Assembly (NCBI GenBank): GCA_964394845.1 | Contig: CAYMZB010000091.1 | Span: 1 to 21,509, forward strand | Origin: CAYMZB01 sp964394845 | GTDB lineage: Bacteria; Patescibacteriota; Microgenomatia; Daviesbacterales; UBA10151 | DNA: 21,509 nucleotides | Reading direction: 5' to 3' | Shown here: positions 12,372 through 19,392 of the stretch, piece by piece | How the letters are laid out: each line of letters starts with the position of its first letter | Numbering within the stretch: the first letter of the stretch is position 1 | Translations under genes and position numbers: made by a program | Notes under the pieces: generated by a model | Database searches by the model: none | Seen by the model: only the letters and a program-made list of their open reading frames with translations | What the model was told of the DNA's origin: nothing

Positions 12372-14165
12372 ATGAGGATATCAAATTCGTGGAAAAATGA
12401 AGACGGACAAATGCTGCCTTTAGTGTTTATAGCTCTAGGGGTAGTACTCTTTACTGTACTTTTTATAATTGGCGGATCACAAGTTTACTTTCAAAATGCC
12501 ATTTATTCTTACCAAGCTGAACAAGCAACAGCCTTAGCTGAGGCAGGGGTGGATAAGGCCATAACTTCACTTAATATTACCGGCGGAAACTACAATGGCG
12601 AGCCTGAAACTGTTCTTGGTACGGGATCATATTCTGTTAATATTACGTCGGTAGACGCGGCTACCAAGGTTATTCAAGCAACAGGGTATATACCAAATAA
12701 AACTCAAGCAAGAGTTAAAAGAACAATTAAGATTACTGCTTCCAGAGGAGTTGGCGCAGCTTTTAATTACGGGATACAGGTGGGAGAAGGAGGTCTTGAG
12801 CTGGGGAAACATAATATAGTTTATGGAACAGTTTTTTCCAATGGCAATGTTACCTCTGATGATGATAATCAAATTACCGGTGATGCCTGGGTGGCCGGCG
12901 GTCCCCAACCCAGCGCAGATCAGGCAACAGATTGCGATGCTTCAAATTGCGCTGACTTTTTATTCGGTAAGTTAGTCAACGGAGAAACGCGGTTAGACGT
13001 AGCGCAAAGTTTTAAGCCCGGGGAAAGCGGGGCTTTAAATAAAGTATCGGTAAAAATAAAGAAGTTTGGCAACCCTGCTGATGTGATATTTAGGGTATTG
13101 CAGGATTCAGGCGGCAAACCTGATAAAAATGCTGTTTTAACAACCGGTACATTGTATTCAAACCTGGCAGGAGGCAATTACGGATGGATAGACGTCACTT
13201 TTTCCTCCCTGCCCGCTCTAACTAAAGATATTGCTTACTGGCTGATGATTGATACTTCCTTGGACACGAATAATTACTGGTCCTGGCAAAATGACTTGGC
13301 TCAAAGTTATAACCGAGGTTCATTGAAGTGGTCTCCCAATTGGAGTACTGGAAATCCCGCCTGGAACGTTATAAGCGGTGATTTAAGTTTTAAAACCTTT
13401 ATGGGCGGAGCTCCAACGTCTATCAGGGCAACTAAGAGTCTTAGGGTTGACGGGGATGTCCATGCCAATACAATTGAAAAACTGACTATTGGCAAAGATG
13501 CTTATTTTCAAACAATTATTTCTTCAACTGTTGCAGGTACAAAGCATTCTAGTTCAGCCGATCCTCCGCCAAAAGTTTTTCCAATTTCCGATGCTAATGT
13601 AGCTGACTGGAAGCAGCAGGCAGCAGCTGCGGGTGTGATAAACGGTAATATTACTGATTGCGTAGCCACCCTTAATGCAGGTAAAATTGCAGGTAATTTT
13701 ATCCTGGACCCGACTAAAAAATGCGTAGTCACAGTCAAAAGTCCGGTCTGGATTACCGGTAACCTTAACGTTGATAATAAAAATACCTTTAAACTCGATT
13801 CTTCATACGGTTCAACCTCCGGAGTCATCATAGTTGACGGGAAAGTAGAGATGGATAACGCTAACCGTTTTGAAGGTACTGGCGCAGGGTCTTCTCTTTT
13901 GATGGTGTTGTCGAATTATGATTCCCGAACAAACGGCATTCCGGCAATCAAAGTTAAAAACAATGGGAATACCGGAGTGTTTTATGCAGGTAACGGCATT
14001 ATTGAACCAGGCAATAATAATACCTTTAAAGAACTGACAGCCTGGGGAATTAGACTGGTTAATAATTCAACCATTGATTATGAAACAGGATTATCCAGTA
14101 CCTTGTTTACCTCCGGCCCAAGCGGATCTTATTCTTTGCTTAAAGGAACATACCAGGTAAAGTGA
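12372..14165 (+). CDS. Large PilX-like probable pilus-tip protein with an inserted jelly-roll-like domain
   Basis: 597 residues. The N-terminus (NEDGQMLPLVFIALGVVLFTVLFII, then EQATALAEAGVDKAI) is PilX-like with one membrane helix at about 14-35. After it come short repetitive beta segments (GLELGKHNIVYGTVFSNGNV, GDAWVAGG, LRVDGDVHANTIEKLTIGKDAYFQT), suggesting a beta-helix. Residues about 190-345 (DNA about 12939-13407), starting VNGETRLDVAQSFKPGESG and rich in Trp and Tyr (NYWSWQNDLAQSY), look like a separately folded carbohydrate- or surface-binding jelly-roll module. Local base composition seems more GC-rich than in neighbouring genes, hinting at transfer. It ends the second minor-pilin set and is the best adhesin candidate here. 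The function is inferred. Confidence 0.7.
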   Translation: MRISNSWKNEDGQMLPLVFIALGVVLFTVLFIIGGSQVYFQNAIYSYQAEQATALAEAGVDKAITSLNITGGNYNGEPETVLGTGSYSVNITSVDAATKVIQATGYIPNKTQARVKRTIKITASRGVGAAFNYGIQVGEGGLELGKHNIVYGTVFSNGNVTSDDDNQITGDAWVAGGPQPSADQATDCDASNCADFLFGKLVNGETRLDVAQSFKPGESGALNKVSVKIKKFGNPADVIFRVLQDSGGKPDKNAVLTTGTLYSNLAGGNYGWIDVTFSSLPALTKDIAYWLMIDTSLDTNNYWSWQNDLAQSYNRGSLKWSPNWSTGNPAWNVISGDLSFKTFMGGAPTSIRATKSLRVDGDVHANTIEKLTIGKDAYFQTIISSTVAGTKHSSSADPPPKVFPISDANVADWKQQAAAAGVINGNITDCVATLNAGKIAGNFILDPTKKCVVTVKSPVWITGNLNVDNKNTFKLDSSYGSTSGVIIVDGKVEMDNANRFEGTGAGSSLLMVLSNYDSRTNGIPAIKVKNNGNTGVFYAGNGIIEPGNNNTFKELTAWGIRLVNNSTIDYETGLSSTLFTSGPSGSYSLLKGTYQVK

Positions 14166-14198
14166 CAATTGACAATTGACAATGGAAAATTGACAATT
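14164..14198 (+). repeat. Five GACAATT-type heptamers before pilM
   Basis: Consecutive seven-base units GACAATT, GACAATT, GACAATG, GAAAATT, GACAATT start at 14164, inside the stop codon of the tip gene, and fill the gap before pilM. They create a false in-frame extension of pilM from a TTG at 14169. Confidence 0.9.
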
Positions 14199-14210
14199 AG
14201 AAAACTACAT

Positions 14211-15248
14211 ATGGCGAAAATTACTGTTGGTTTAGATATTGGTTTTTCATCTATAAAAGTGGTTTCTCTTGCCCGGGATAAGGATGCTTCAAAGCTTATT
14301 TCGCTTGGTTTCATAGCTTCTCCTTTGCCAGGCATGTTGTCTGATGTAGATACTGATTTAGAGGCAGTAGGAAGCGCCATCAAAAAATTACTTTCGGCTA
14401 CCAGGATAGAAGAAAAGGAAGTTATTACAGCGCTTCCGGAGTCAAAAGTTTTTACCAGGGTTATTGATGATTTGCCTTTTTTAACAGATAGTGAATTATC
14501 TTCTGCAATCCGCTATGCAGCTGAAGAATTTATCCCGATGCCTCTTGCAGATGTTAATTTAAACTGGCAGGTATTATTTAGATCTGATAATAAGGCTAAA
14601 GAAACAAAAACAGTAGTTTTAGTAGTGGCATCCCCTAAGAATGCTGTCTCCAAGCATATTAGGGTTTTGACAATGGCTGGTATTAGGCCTAAAGTGTTAG
14701 AAACAGATACTATAGCGATTACCCGCTCTTTGGTTGGTAGTAATGTATTTTCTCCCAGTACTTTAATTGTGCAACTTGGCGCAATTACAACTGATTTTGC
14801 AGTAACTTCAAAAGGGTTAATTTGGCTTACCCGTTCTATTTCTACCGGCGGTATTGCTTTAACCAGATCATTAGCTCAGCATTTTAATTTTGAAATTCCA
14901 CAGGCTGAGGAATATAAAAAAATTTACGGTATGAATAAAGAGCAATTGGAAGGAAAAGTATATGACGCTTTAAAACCTATTGCAGATATTATTGTTGGAG
15001 AATCAAAAAGAGTAATGCAGGCCTTTGAATCAAAATACCCACAAAACCCTATTAAGAGGGTTGTTCTTTCCGGAGGCGGAGCGAAAATGCCGGGACTCGT
15101 TGTTTATTTTGCCAATAATTTAGCCTTAGAAGTTCAGGAAGCTGACCCCTGGTATTCTATTGTTAAAGATAAATCTTTAATTTCCAAATTATCTCAAGAT
15201 GCTTCTTCATATTCTGTTGCTGTAGGACTTGCATTAAGAGAAGAATAA
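14211..15248 (+). CDS. pilM: Type IV pilus assembly protein PilM
   Basis: Actin/FtsA-like cytoplasmic ATPase-fold protein that binds the N-terminus of PilN and anchors the PilN/PilO alignment complex. 345 residues from ATG 14211 (MAKITVGLDIGFSSIK). Signatures are the phosphate-1 motif GLDIGFSSIKVVSL, the middle LIVQLGAITTDFAV and the late VVLSGGGAKMPGL adenosine motif. The frame extends upstream through the heptamer repeat to a TTG, but that part is repeat-encoded and the ATG starts the conserved domain exactly. No Shine-Dalgarno site is visible. It opens the pilMNO unit with a one-base gap to pilN. Confidence 0.93.
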   Translation: MAKITVGLDIGFSSIKVVSLARDKDASKLISLGFIASPLPGMLSDVDTDLEAVGSAIKKLLSATRIEEKEVITALPESKVFTRVIDDLPFLTDSELSSAIRYAAEEFIPMPLADVNLNWQVLFRSDNKAKETKTVVLVVASPKNAVSKHIRVLTMAGIRPKVLETDTIAITRSLVGSNVFSPSTLIVQLGAITTDFAVTSKGLIWLTRSISTGGIALTRSLAQHFNFEIPQAEEYKKIYGMNKEQLEGKVYDALKPIADIIVGESKRVMQAFESKYPQNPIKRVVLSGGGAKMPGLVVYFANNLALEVQEADPWYSIVKDKSLISKLSQDASSYSVAVGLALREE

Positions 15249-15249
15249 T

Positions 15250-15798
15250 ATGGCCAAAATTGCAATAAACTTGCTTCCACCGGAATATGGGGCTCAGTCA
15301 CTGAAAGAAGCCAAATTCTATAAAATTCAGGCTATTGGCGTTGCTACTCTTTTACTGATGATTTTCCTGGCATCTTTAACGGTTTTTTTAAGAATTCTGC
15401 AAAGTCAAAATATCACCCAAGTTCAAAATAAGTTAACTGCATCAGAGCAAAAGATTTCTGATCTGAAAAATACCCAGGCTTCATTGTTATTGTTAAAAAA
15501 TAGATTAACCACTATAAACCAATATTTTGGTGTTCCTTCCAAACAGACCGAAATGTATAAATTAATTACTGCCCTTCTTCCTGCAACTGTTTCTGTAAGC
15601 TATATTTCGGTTGAGAAAACAGGAGAAGTATTAATTTTAGCTATAGCGCCTGATGGGAATTCTCTAGATAGTTTAATTACTAATTTAACAACTGAGGAAA
15701 GTAATCAAGATAAAATTTCTCAGGTTTCTTTGGAAGGTATAAATCGAGGCAGGGATGGGATTTATAGATTAAGTATGAAGATTAAATCAAAGATATAG
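15250..15798 (+). CDS. pilN: Type IV pilus assembly protein PilN
   Basis: Bitopic inner-membrane protein of the alignment complex, 182 residues. The start MAKIAINLLPPEY contains the INLLPPE motif that binds PilM. A single membrane helix follows at about 28-50 (AIGVATLLLMIFLASLTVFL), then a coiled-coil region (NKLTASEQKISDLKNTQASLLLLKNRLTTI) and a ferredoxin-like extracytoplasmic domain. It lies between pilM and the PilO-like gene, with a 5-base gap to the latter. Confidence 0.9.
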   Translation: MAKIAINLLPPEYGAQSLKEAKFYKIQAIGVATLLLMIFLASLTVFLRILQSQNITQVQNKLTASEQKISDLKNTQASLLLLKNRLTTINQYFGVPSKQTEMYKLITALLPATVSVSYISVEKTGEVLILAIAPDGNSLDSLITNLTTEESNQDKISQVSLEGINRGRDGIYRLSMKIKSKI

Positions 15799-15803
15799 AA
15801 AAA

Positions 15804-16493
15804 ATGAAAAAAGCAGAAATACTTGATTTTTACCGTGAATATAAGCTCTTTATTTTTCCGGCAATTGTTGCGATATCCTCTCTTATACTAATTGTTCTTG
15901 TAATATATCCTCAAATAACTAAACTTATAGCTAATAATAAATTTGTAGATGAAACTGCCAATAAATCAAAATTTCTAGAAGGCAAATCTAGAGTTTTAGA
16001 AAGCTTTACTGCGGCTGATTTAGATCAAAAGGTGAATTTTGTCTTGGGCTCTTACCCAACAGAGGAAGACTTTATCTCTGCTATGGGTTTATTGCAAAAT
16101 TTGATTTCACAAGGGGGTTTTAATGCTCTTTCAATATCACTCGCTGCCGGTTCTGCCAATACGCAAAGCTATGGCATTAAATTAGATATCTTGGGTTCAA
16201 GCAGTGCGTTGTCTGCTTTAATTAACAGTATAGAAAATTCACCAAGACTTATGAGAGTAAGCAGTATTGAAACTTCTAACGAAAAAAGCTCACAGGCAAC
16301 AATATCTCTTATTATTAATATTTTATATGCAACAGCGCCTAGTGGATTTGGGAGTATTGATTCTTCTCTTCCTGAGTTATCACAAAAAGATGAGGAAATA
16401 CTGGCAAAACTTGCAAGTGTTTCAGGGGGGAGTTCTATTAATCAACAAAAAACTTTACTTGGTCCTCGCGGTAAATCTAATCCTTTTGAGTGA
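15804..16493 (+). CDS. pilO: PilO-like type IV pilus alignment protein
   Basis: 229 residues with the PilO layout: short cytoplasmic start, one membrane helix at about 18-38 (FPAIVAISSLILIVLVIYP), a coiled coil (LIANNKFVDETANKSKFLEGKSRVLESF), then a ferredoxin-like domain (FISAMGLLQNLISQGGFNALSIS, IKLDILGSSSALSALINSIENSPRLMRVSSIE). The assignment rests on layout and position after pilN, since PilO sequences diverge strongly. The C-terminal tail is long and polar. No pilP or secretin gene follows, as expected without an outer membrane. Its 3' end overlaps trmD on the other strand by 17 bases. Confidence 0.85.
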   Translation: MKKAEILDFYREYKLFIFPAIVAISSLILIVLVIYPQITKLIANNKFVDETANKSKFLEGKSRVLESFTAADLDQKVNFVLGSYPTEEDFISAMGLLQNLISQGGFNALSISLAAGSANTQSYGIKLDILGSSSALSALINSIENSPRLMRVSSIETSNEKSSQATISLIINILYATAPSGFGSIDSSLPELSQKDEEILAKLASVSGGSSINQQKTLLGPRGKSNPFE

Positions 16494-17160
16494 GTAGATC
16501 TGGGCGCATTTTTTTGGTTTTTTCCAGGGATTTTTCTTTCCGCCATTTGGCAATCTCACTGTGGTTTCCTGAAAGGAGGATAGCAGGAACTTTTTTCCCT
16601 TTAAAATCTTCGGGACGGGTGTATTGGGGACCTTCAAGTAACTTTTCTGTAAAAGACTCATTAATTATAGCTTCAGGCTTTTTAAGGACGCCCGGGATTA
16701 ATCTAACTACAGAGTCTGCAATGACCATTGAAGGGATTTCGCCGCCAGTTAGTACATAATCCCCAATTGAGATTTCCTCGTCAATATATTGATCTATAAA
16801 ACGCTGGTCAACTCCTTCATAATGCCCGCAGATAATGATTAGATGATCTAATTTGGAAAATTCTCTGGCTCTGGATTGTTTATATGGAATTCCTGAAGCT
16901 GACATTAAGATAGTTTTCAGGTTATAGGTTTTAGGTTTTAGTTCTCTTACTGCTTTTGCCAAAATATCGGCTTTTAAAACCATCCCTGCTCCCCCGCCGT
17001 AAGGTTTACCATCAACTACTTGATGTTTTCCGGCGCCATAGTTACGGAGATTTATAAATTCAAAACTAATTTTACCTTTATTTTGAGCTCTTTTAAGGAT
17101 ACTGGAATTTAATATTGGGTCAAAGACTTCCGGAAAAAGAGTAATAATAGAAATTTTCAT
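16477..17160 (-). CDS. trmD: tRNA (guanine-N1)-methyltransferase TrmD
   Basis: SPOUT-family enzyme that methylates G37 of tRNAs from S-adenosylmethionine and prevents +1 frameshifting. The 227 residues include the N-terminal MKISIITLFPEVFDPIL, PYGGGAGMVLK at 53-63, the trefoil-knot SAM-binding segment CGHYEGVDQRFIDQYIDEE (111-129) with SIGDYVLTGGE (131-141), and EGPQYTRPEDFKG near the C-terminal domain. Residues 75-83 (KPKTYNLKT) are encoded by heptamer repeats and add several residues before the ILMSASG strand. The gene follows khpA after 7 bases; rimM, usually between them, and rplS, usually after trmD, are both absent. Confidence 0.96.
   Translation of the reverse strand: MKISIITLFPEVFDPILNSSILKRAQNKGKISFEFINLRNYGAGKHQVVDGKPYGGGAGMVLKADILAKAVRELKPKTYNLKTILMSASGIPYKQSRAREFSKLDHLIIICGHYEGVDQRFIDQYIDEEISIGDYVLTGGEIPSMVIADSVVRLIPGVLKKPEAIINESFTEKLLEGPQYTRPEDFKGKKVPAILLSGNHSEIAKWRKEKSLEKTKKMRPDLLTQKD
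16912..16939 (-). repeat. Heptamer repeat inside trmD
   Basis: On the plus strand the units read AGTTTTC, AGGTTAT, AGGTTTT, AGGTTTT. They encode the KPKTYNLKT region of TrmD. Three heptamers make 21 bases, or seven codons, so the array can sit inside a gene without breaking its frame. Confidence 0.75.
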
Positions 17161-17167
17161 TAAAAAC

Positions 17168-17431
17168 TCAAGCGTTTTCCTGAGCCTTGGTTTTACCTGC
17201 TGGTTCTACTAATTGTAAGTTCACTCTCACATTTTCAGCAATAGCCCTGACTGTTAAGAGTTTCCGAATGGCTCTAATAGTCTGACCGTTCTTGCCGATT
17301 ATTAAACCCATATCTGATGGGTCAACAATTAGGTTTAGGTTCATATTCCCATCTTCCAGTTGTTCATCAATTTTAATGGCTTCTGGTTTAGTAACCAGAC
17401 TGGTGATAATAAAATTAAGAAGGTCTTTCAT
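17168..17431 (-). CDS. khpA: KH-domain RNA-binding protein KhpA
   Basis: Small single-KH protein of the KhpA/YlqC family, 87 residues. It has the RNA-binding GKNG loop at 46-49 within DMGLIIGKNGQTIRAIRKLL, flanked by the expected strands and helices (LNLIVDPSD, VRVNLQLVEP). Family members act as global RNA chaperones with KhpB and affect cell division in Firmicutes; the role here is inferred. It overlaps the 3' end of rpsP by 17 bases. Confidence 0.92.
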   Translation of the reverse strand: MKDLLNFIITSLVTKPEAIKIDEQLEDGNMNLNLIVDPSDMGLIIGKNGQTIRAIRKLLTVRAIAENVRVNLQLVEPAGKTKAQENA

Positions 17432-17762
17432 CTGTTTTCTCTTCTTCTTTAGTTTGTTCTACTTTTTCAGATGGTTCTGCTTTTTCCGGGGCTATTTTTA
17501 CCGCTTTCTTAGGTTTTTGAGGTAATCTTTGTGGCGCTTTACCAATAATTCGGAGGTATCCAGTACTTGGCTGAGCACCTTGTTTGATCCAGTGATCAAT
17601 CCTGTCTTGTTTTAATTTTATATCTTTTGGATTAGTTAAAGGATTGTAAGTGCCTAAAAGCTCTATGTATCCGCCAGTTCTCTTGGCTTGTTCATCTACT
17701 ACGACCACTCTATAAAATGGTCTTTTCTTAGCGCCGATTCTCATCAAACGAATTTTTATCAT
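17415..17762 (-). CDS. rpsP: 30S ribosomal protein S16
   Basis: Ribosomal small-subunit assembly protein, 115 residues. The first 80 or so (MIKIRLMRIGAKKRPFYRVVV, GGYIELLGTYNPL, GAQPSTGYLRII) are canonical S16. A lysine-, proline- and glutamate-rich tail of about 35 residues (82-115) goes beyond the usual length and is probably disordered. It leads the rpsP-khpA-trmD unit behind its own promoter (17786-17815). Confidence 0.95.
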   Translation of the reverse strand: MIKIRLMRIGAKKRPFYRVVVVDEQAKRTGGYIELLGTYNPLTNPKDIKLKQDRIDHWIKQGAQPSTGYLRIIGKAPQRLPQKPKKAVKIAPEKAEPSEKVEQTKEEEKTDERPS

Positions 17763-17785
17763 AATATATTTGTTGTATGCATGGG

Positions 17786-17815
17786 ATTATAGAGTATGCG
17801 AGTAGATTAAGTCAA
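17786..17815 (-). promoter_or_regulatory. Promoter of the rpsP-khpA-trmD unit, -35 at the rnc stop and palindrome flank
   Basis: On the minus strand, TTGACT (17815-17810), an 18-base spacer and a perfect TATAAT (17791-17786) lie 23 bases before the rpsP ATG. The -35 hexamer overlaps the rnc stop codon and is the right-hand copy of the TTGAC that flanks the palindromic element, so the element inserted directly against this promoter and its duplication kept or rebuilt the -35. Confidence 0.7.
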
Positions 17816-18555
17816 CCACGTTCATGTAAACTACGTTCATGTTTAAGTGAACGTAGTAAACTGAACGTGGTCAATCTCTTTAAAGCTTCTGTTGCTGCTA
17901 ACTCTTCTGCTATCTGTTTACTTGCTCCGTCCCCTTTGACGTATTGCCTGCCTTTTAAATAGACTGCTACAGTAAATAGTTTAGCATGATCCGGGCCGGT
18001 TGTTTCCAATATTTTATAATGAGGTGATTCCTTAAGCTTTTCCTGAGCAATTTCCTGTAAGCTGGATTTGGCATCTTTCGGAGGACCTGATTTAACTTCG
18101 GCTGAAAAAAGAGGAAGCAACGTTTTCTCAATAACTTTTGAAACAGCATCTATTCCCTGATCTAAATATACTGCTCCGAGTAAAGCCTCATATGTATTTG
18201 CTAAAAGCTGTGAATTCTCCCTCCCTCCTCCTAACTCCTCACCTTTAGAAAGGTGTAAGAGCCTGCCTAAATTAAGTTTTTCTGCTGCTTGAGATAATGA
18301 ATTAGTTTTTACAATATAAGCTCTTAAGTTTGTTAAATCTCCTTCAGCGTCCTGTAGTCTTTCAAAAAAAAGGTAAGTTGATATAACTAAAGATAAAACA
18401 GAATCTCCCAAAAACTCTAATCGTTCGTTGGATTTAATATCTAATTTAACTTCATTTAAATAAGACCTGTGATAAAAAGCCTGCTCTAGGATTTTGGGAT
18501 CTTTAAAACTTATATCTAACTCTTTAAGTAATTTATCAAATTCTTGCGTTTGCAT
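17812..18555 (-). CDS. rnc: Ribonuclease III with a palindrome-encoded C-terminal tail
   Basis: Double-strand-specific endoribonuclease for rRNA and mRNA processing. The 247 residues include the RNase III signature NERLEFLGDSVLSL (43-56), the second acidic site ANTYEALLGAVYLDQG, and a C-terminal dsRBD (SSLQEIAQEKLKESPHYKIL to ASKQIAEELAATEALKRL). The last 19 residues (TTFSLLRSLKHERSLHERG) come from the 57-bp palindrome at 17815-17871 and are not part of the dsRBD. If the element and one TTGA(C) copy are removed, the frame reads ...LKRLT followed by TAA, so the ancestral end is still recognisable. It follows the ACP-like gene after 7 bases. Confidence 0.95.
   Translation of the reverse strand: MQTQEFDKLLKELDISFKDPKILEQAFYHRSYLNEVKLDIKSNERLEFLGDSVLSLVISTYLFFERLQDAEGDLTNLRAYIVKTNSLSQAAEKLNLGRLLHLSKGEELGGGRENSQLLANTYEALLGAVYLDQGIDAVSKVIEKTLLPLFSAEVKSGPPKDAKSSLQEIAQEKLKESPHYKILETTGPDHAKLFTVAVYLKGRQYVKGDGASKQIAEELAATEALKRLTTFSLLRSLKHERSLHERG
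17815..17871 (-). repeat. 57-bp nested palindromic element at the 3' end of rnc
   Basis: On the minus strand: outer 10-bp stem ACCACGTTCA / TGAACGTGGT, internal loop GTTTA/TTTACA, a perfect 9-bp inner stem CTACGTTCA / TGAACGTAG, and the loop CTTAAACA. TTGAC flanks it on both sides, 59 bases apart. It is about 8 kb from the nearest pilin copy and in an unrelated gene on the other strand. Confidence 0.92.
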
Positions 18556-18562
18556 TACATTT

Positions 18563-18799
18563 TTAATCTAACAAATTATCCTCTACTAAGACTACTAAAT
18601 CTTCTACTTTTTGGAGGTTCTTTAGATCTCCTGGCTCAAAAGTAATATTAAATTTTTTAGATAGATTTGATATTAAATCATTTAATTCAATAGGGCCGAG
18701 CCCTAGTTCTTCACGCAAATTCGCATGTCTTTCTAGGTCCTCAGGGTTTAGGCCTAAATGTTCTGCTATGGCTTTTATAATATCTGATGAGGTTGGCAT
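18563..18799 (-). CDS. Acyl-carrier-protein-like protein lacking the phosphopantetheine serine
   Basis: 78 residues with the length and helical layout of AcpP (SSDIIKAIAEHLGLNPEDLERHANLREELGLG, then KFNITFEPGDLKNLQKVEDLVVLVEDNLL). The DSL motif that carries 4'-phosphopantetheine at helix II is replaced by G35-P36-I37: the site of Ser36 is proline (codons GGC CCT ATT). It cannot be loaded in the usual way. It could be a structural or regulatory relic, for example a partner protein. A good ribosome binding site (18810-18817) and an intact frame suggest that it is expressed. It overlaps the nusB stop by one base. Confidence 0.8.
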   Translation of the reverse strand: MPTSSDIIKAIAEHLGLNPEDLERHANLREELGLGPIELNDLISNLSKKFNITFEPGDLKNLQKVEDLVVLVEDNLLD

Positions 18800-19164
18800 T
18801 AAATTTTTACTCCTTTCATTTTAACTATTTGACCCAAAGCTCCATTAATGAAGCTGCTTGACGAGTCAGAACCAAACTCTTTTCCCAACTCAACAGCTTC
18901 ATCAATAATTACTTTGGCAGGTGTCTCTTTTCTTATTATTAACTCAAATACTGCTAAACGCAAGATAGCTAAATCAATTCTATTAATACCAGTAATTGGC
19001 CGACTCTTTGCAGAGTCACTAATTGTTTTGTCAATTTCAGTCAGGCTTTTAACAATCTCTGAAATATCTTTTGGAGGTTTTTTTGAATTTACAAAGTTCC
19101 AGGAAAACAAGGTCTTCATCAACTTTATACGGTTAACATGCCTTGGGTCACTTTTTAGCTTCAT
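18799..19164 (-). CDS. nusB: Transcription antitermination factor NusB
   Basis: All-helical RNA-binding protein that with NusE (S10) binds boxA in rRNA leaders. 121 residues, slightly shorter than the typical 130-140. Diagnostic segments are INRIDLAILRLAVFELI and PAKVIIDEAVELGKEFGSDSSSSFINGAL, which form the C-terminal half of the fold. The N-terminal RHVNRIKLMKTLFSWNF replaces the common RxxALQxLYxxD stretch. It lies 21 bases after rpmF. Confidence 0.93.
   Translation of the reverse strand: MKLKSDPRHVNRIKLMKTLFSWNFVNSKKPPKDISEIVKSLTEIDKTISDSAKSRPITGINRIDLAILRLAVFELIIRKETPAKVIIDEAVELGKEFGSDSSSSFINGALGQIVKMKGVKI
18810..18817 (-). promoter_or_regulatory. Shine-Dalgarno site for the ACP-like gene
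   Basis: GAAAGGAG on the minus strand, 10 bases before the ATG at 18799 and inside the 3' end of nusB. It is one of few good ribosome binding sites in this region, which argues that the serine-less ACP is translated. Confidence 0.7.
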
Positions 19165-19185
19165 GTCGTATATTAATTATTGGGA

Positions 19186-19383
19186 TTAAGCTTTTGTTAC
19201 TTCTACCTTTTTAGCTCCCGAGATATTTTTATCACCGTAGAAGCCACAGCTTACACAAACCATATGGGAGAGAGTAGGTTTCCCACAATTTTTACAAACT
19301 ACTAAATTAACAGCTAATTTAATAGCACTCCGCCTAGTGTTTTTTCTACCACTACTATGTCTTCTTTTTGGTTCTCCAGCCAT
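19186..19383 (-). CDS. rpmF: 50S ribosomal protein L32
   Basis: 65-residue zinc-ribbon ribosomal protein. It begins MAGEPKRRHSSGRKNTRRSA and has the metal-binding pairs CKNC and CVSC, separated by GKPTLSHMV. Zinc ligands are intact, so this is the zinc-dependent form. It starts 9 bases after recG with no Shine-Dalgarno site visible. Confidence 0.95.
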   Translation of the reverse strand: MAGEPKRRHSSGRKNTRRSAIKLAVNLVVCKNCGKPTLSHMVCVSCGFYGDKNISGAKKVEVTKA

Positions 19384-19392
19384 ATAAGTTTT

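Noticed and set aside
14169..14210. Extended PilM start at TTG 14169
   Set aside because: The extra residues are encoded by the heptamer repeat; ATG 14211 starts at the conserved GLDIG region.
16494..16530. Rho-independent terminator at the pilO/trmD junction (T-runs at 16510-16525)
   Set aside because: T-runs are present, but no GC-rich hairpin directly precedes them, and they lie within trmD coding sequence.
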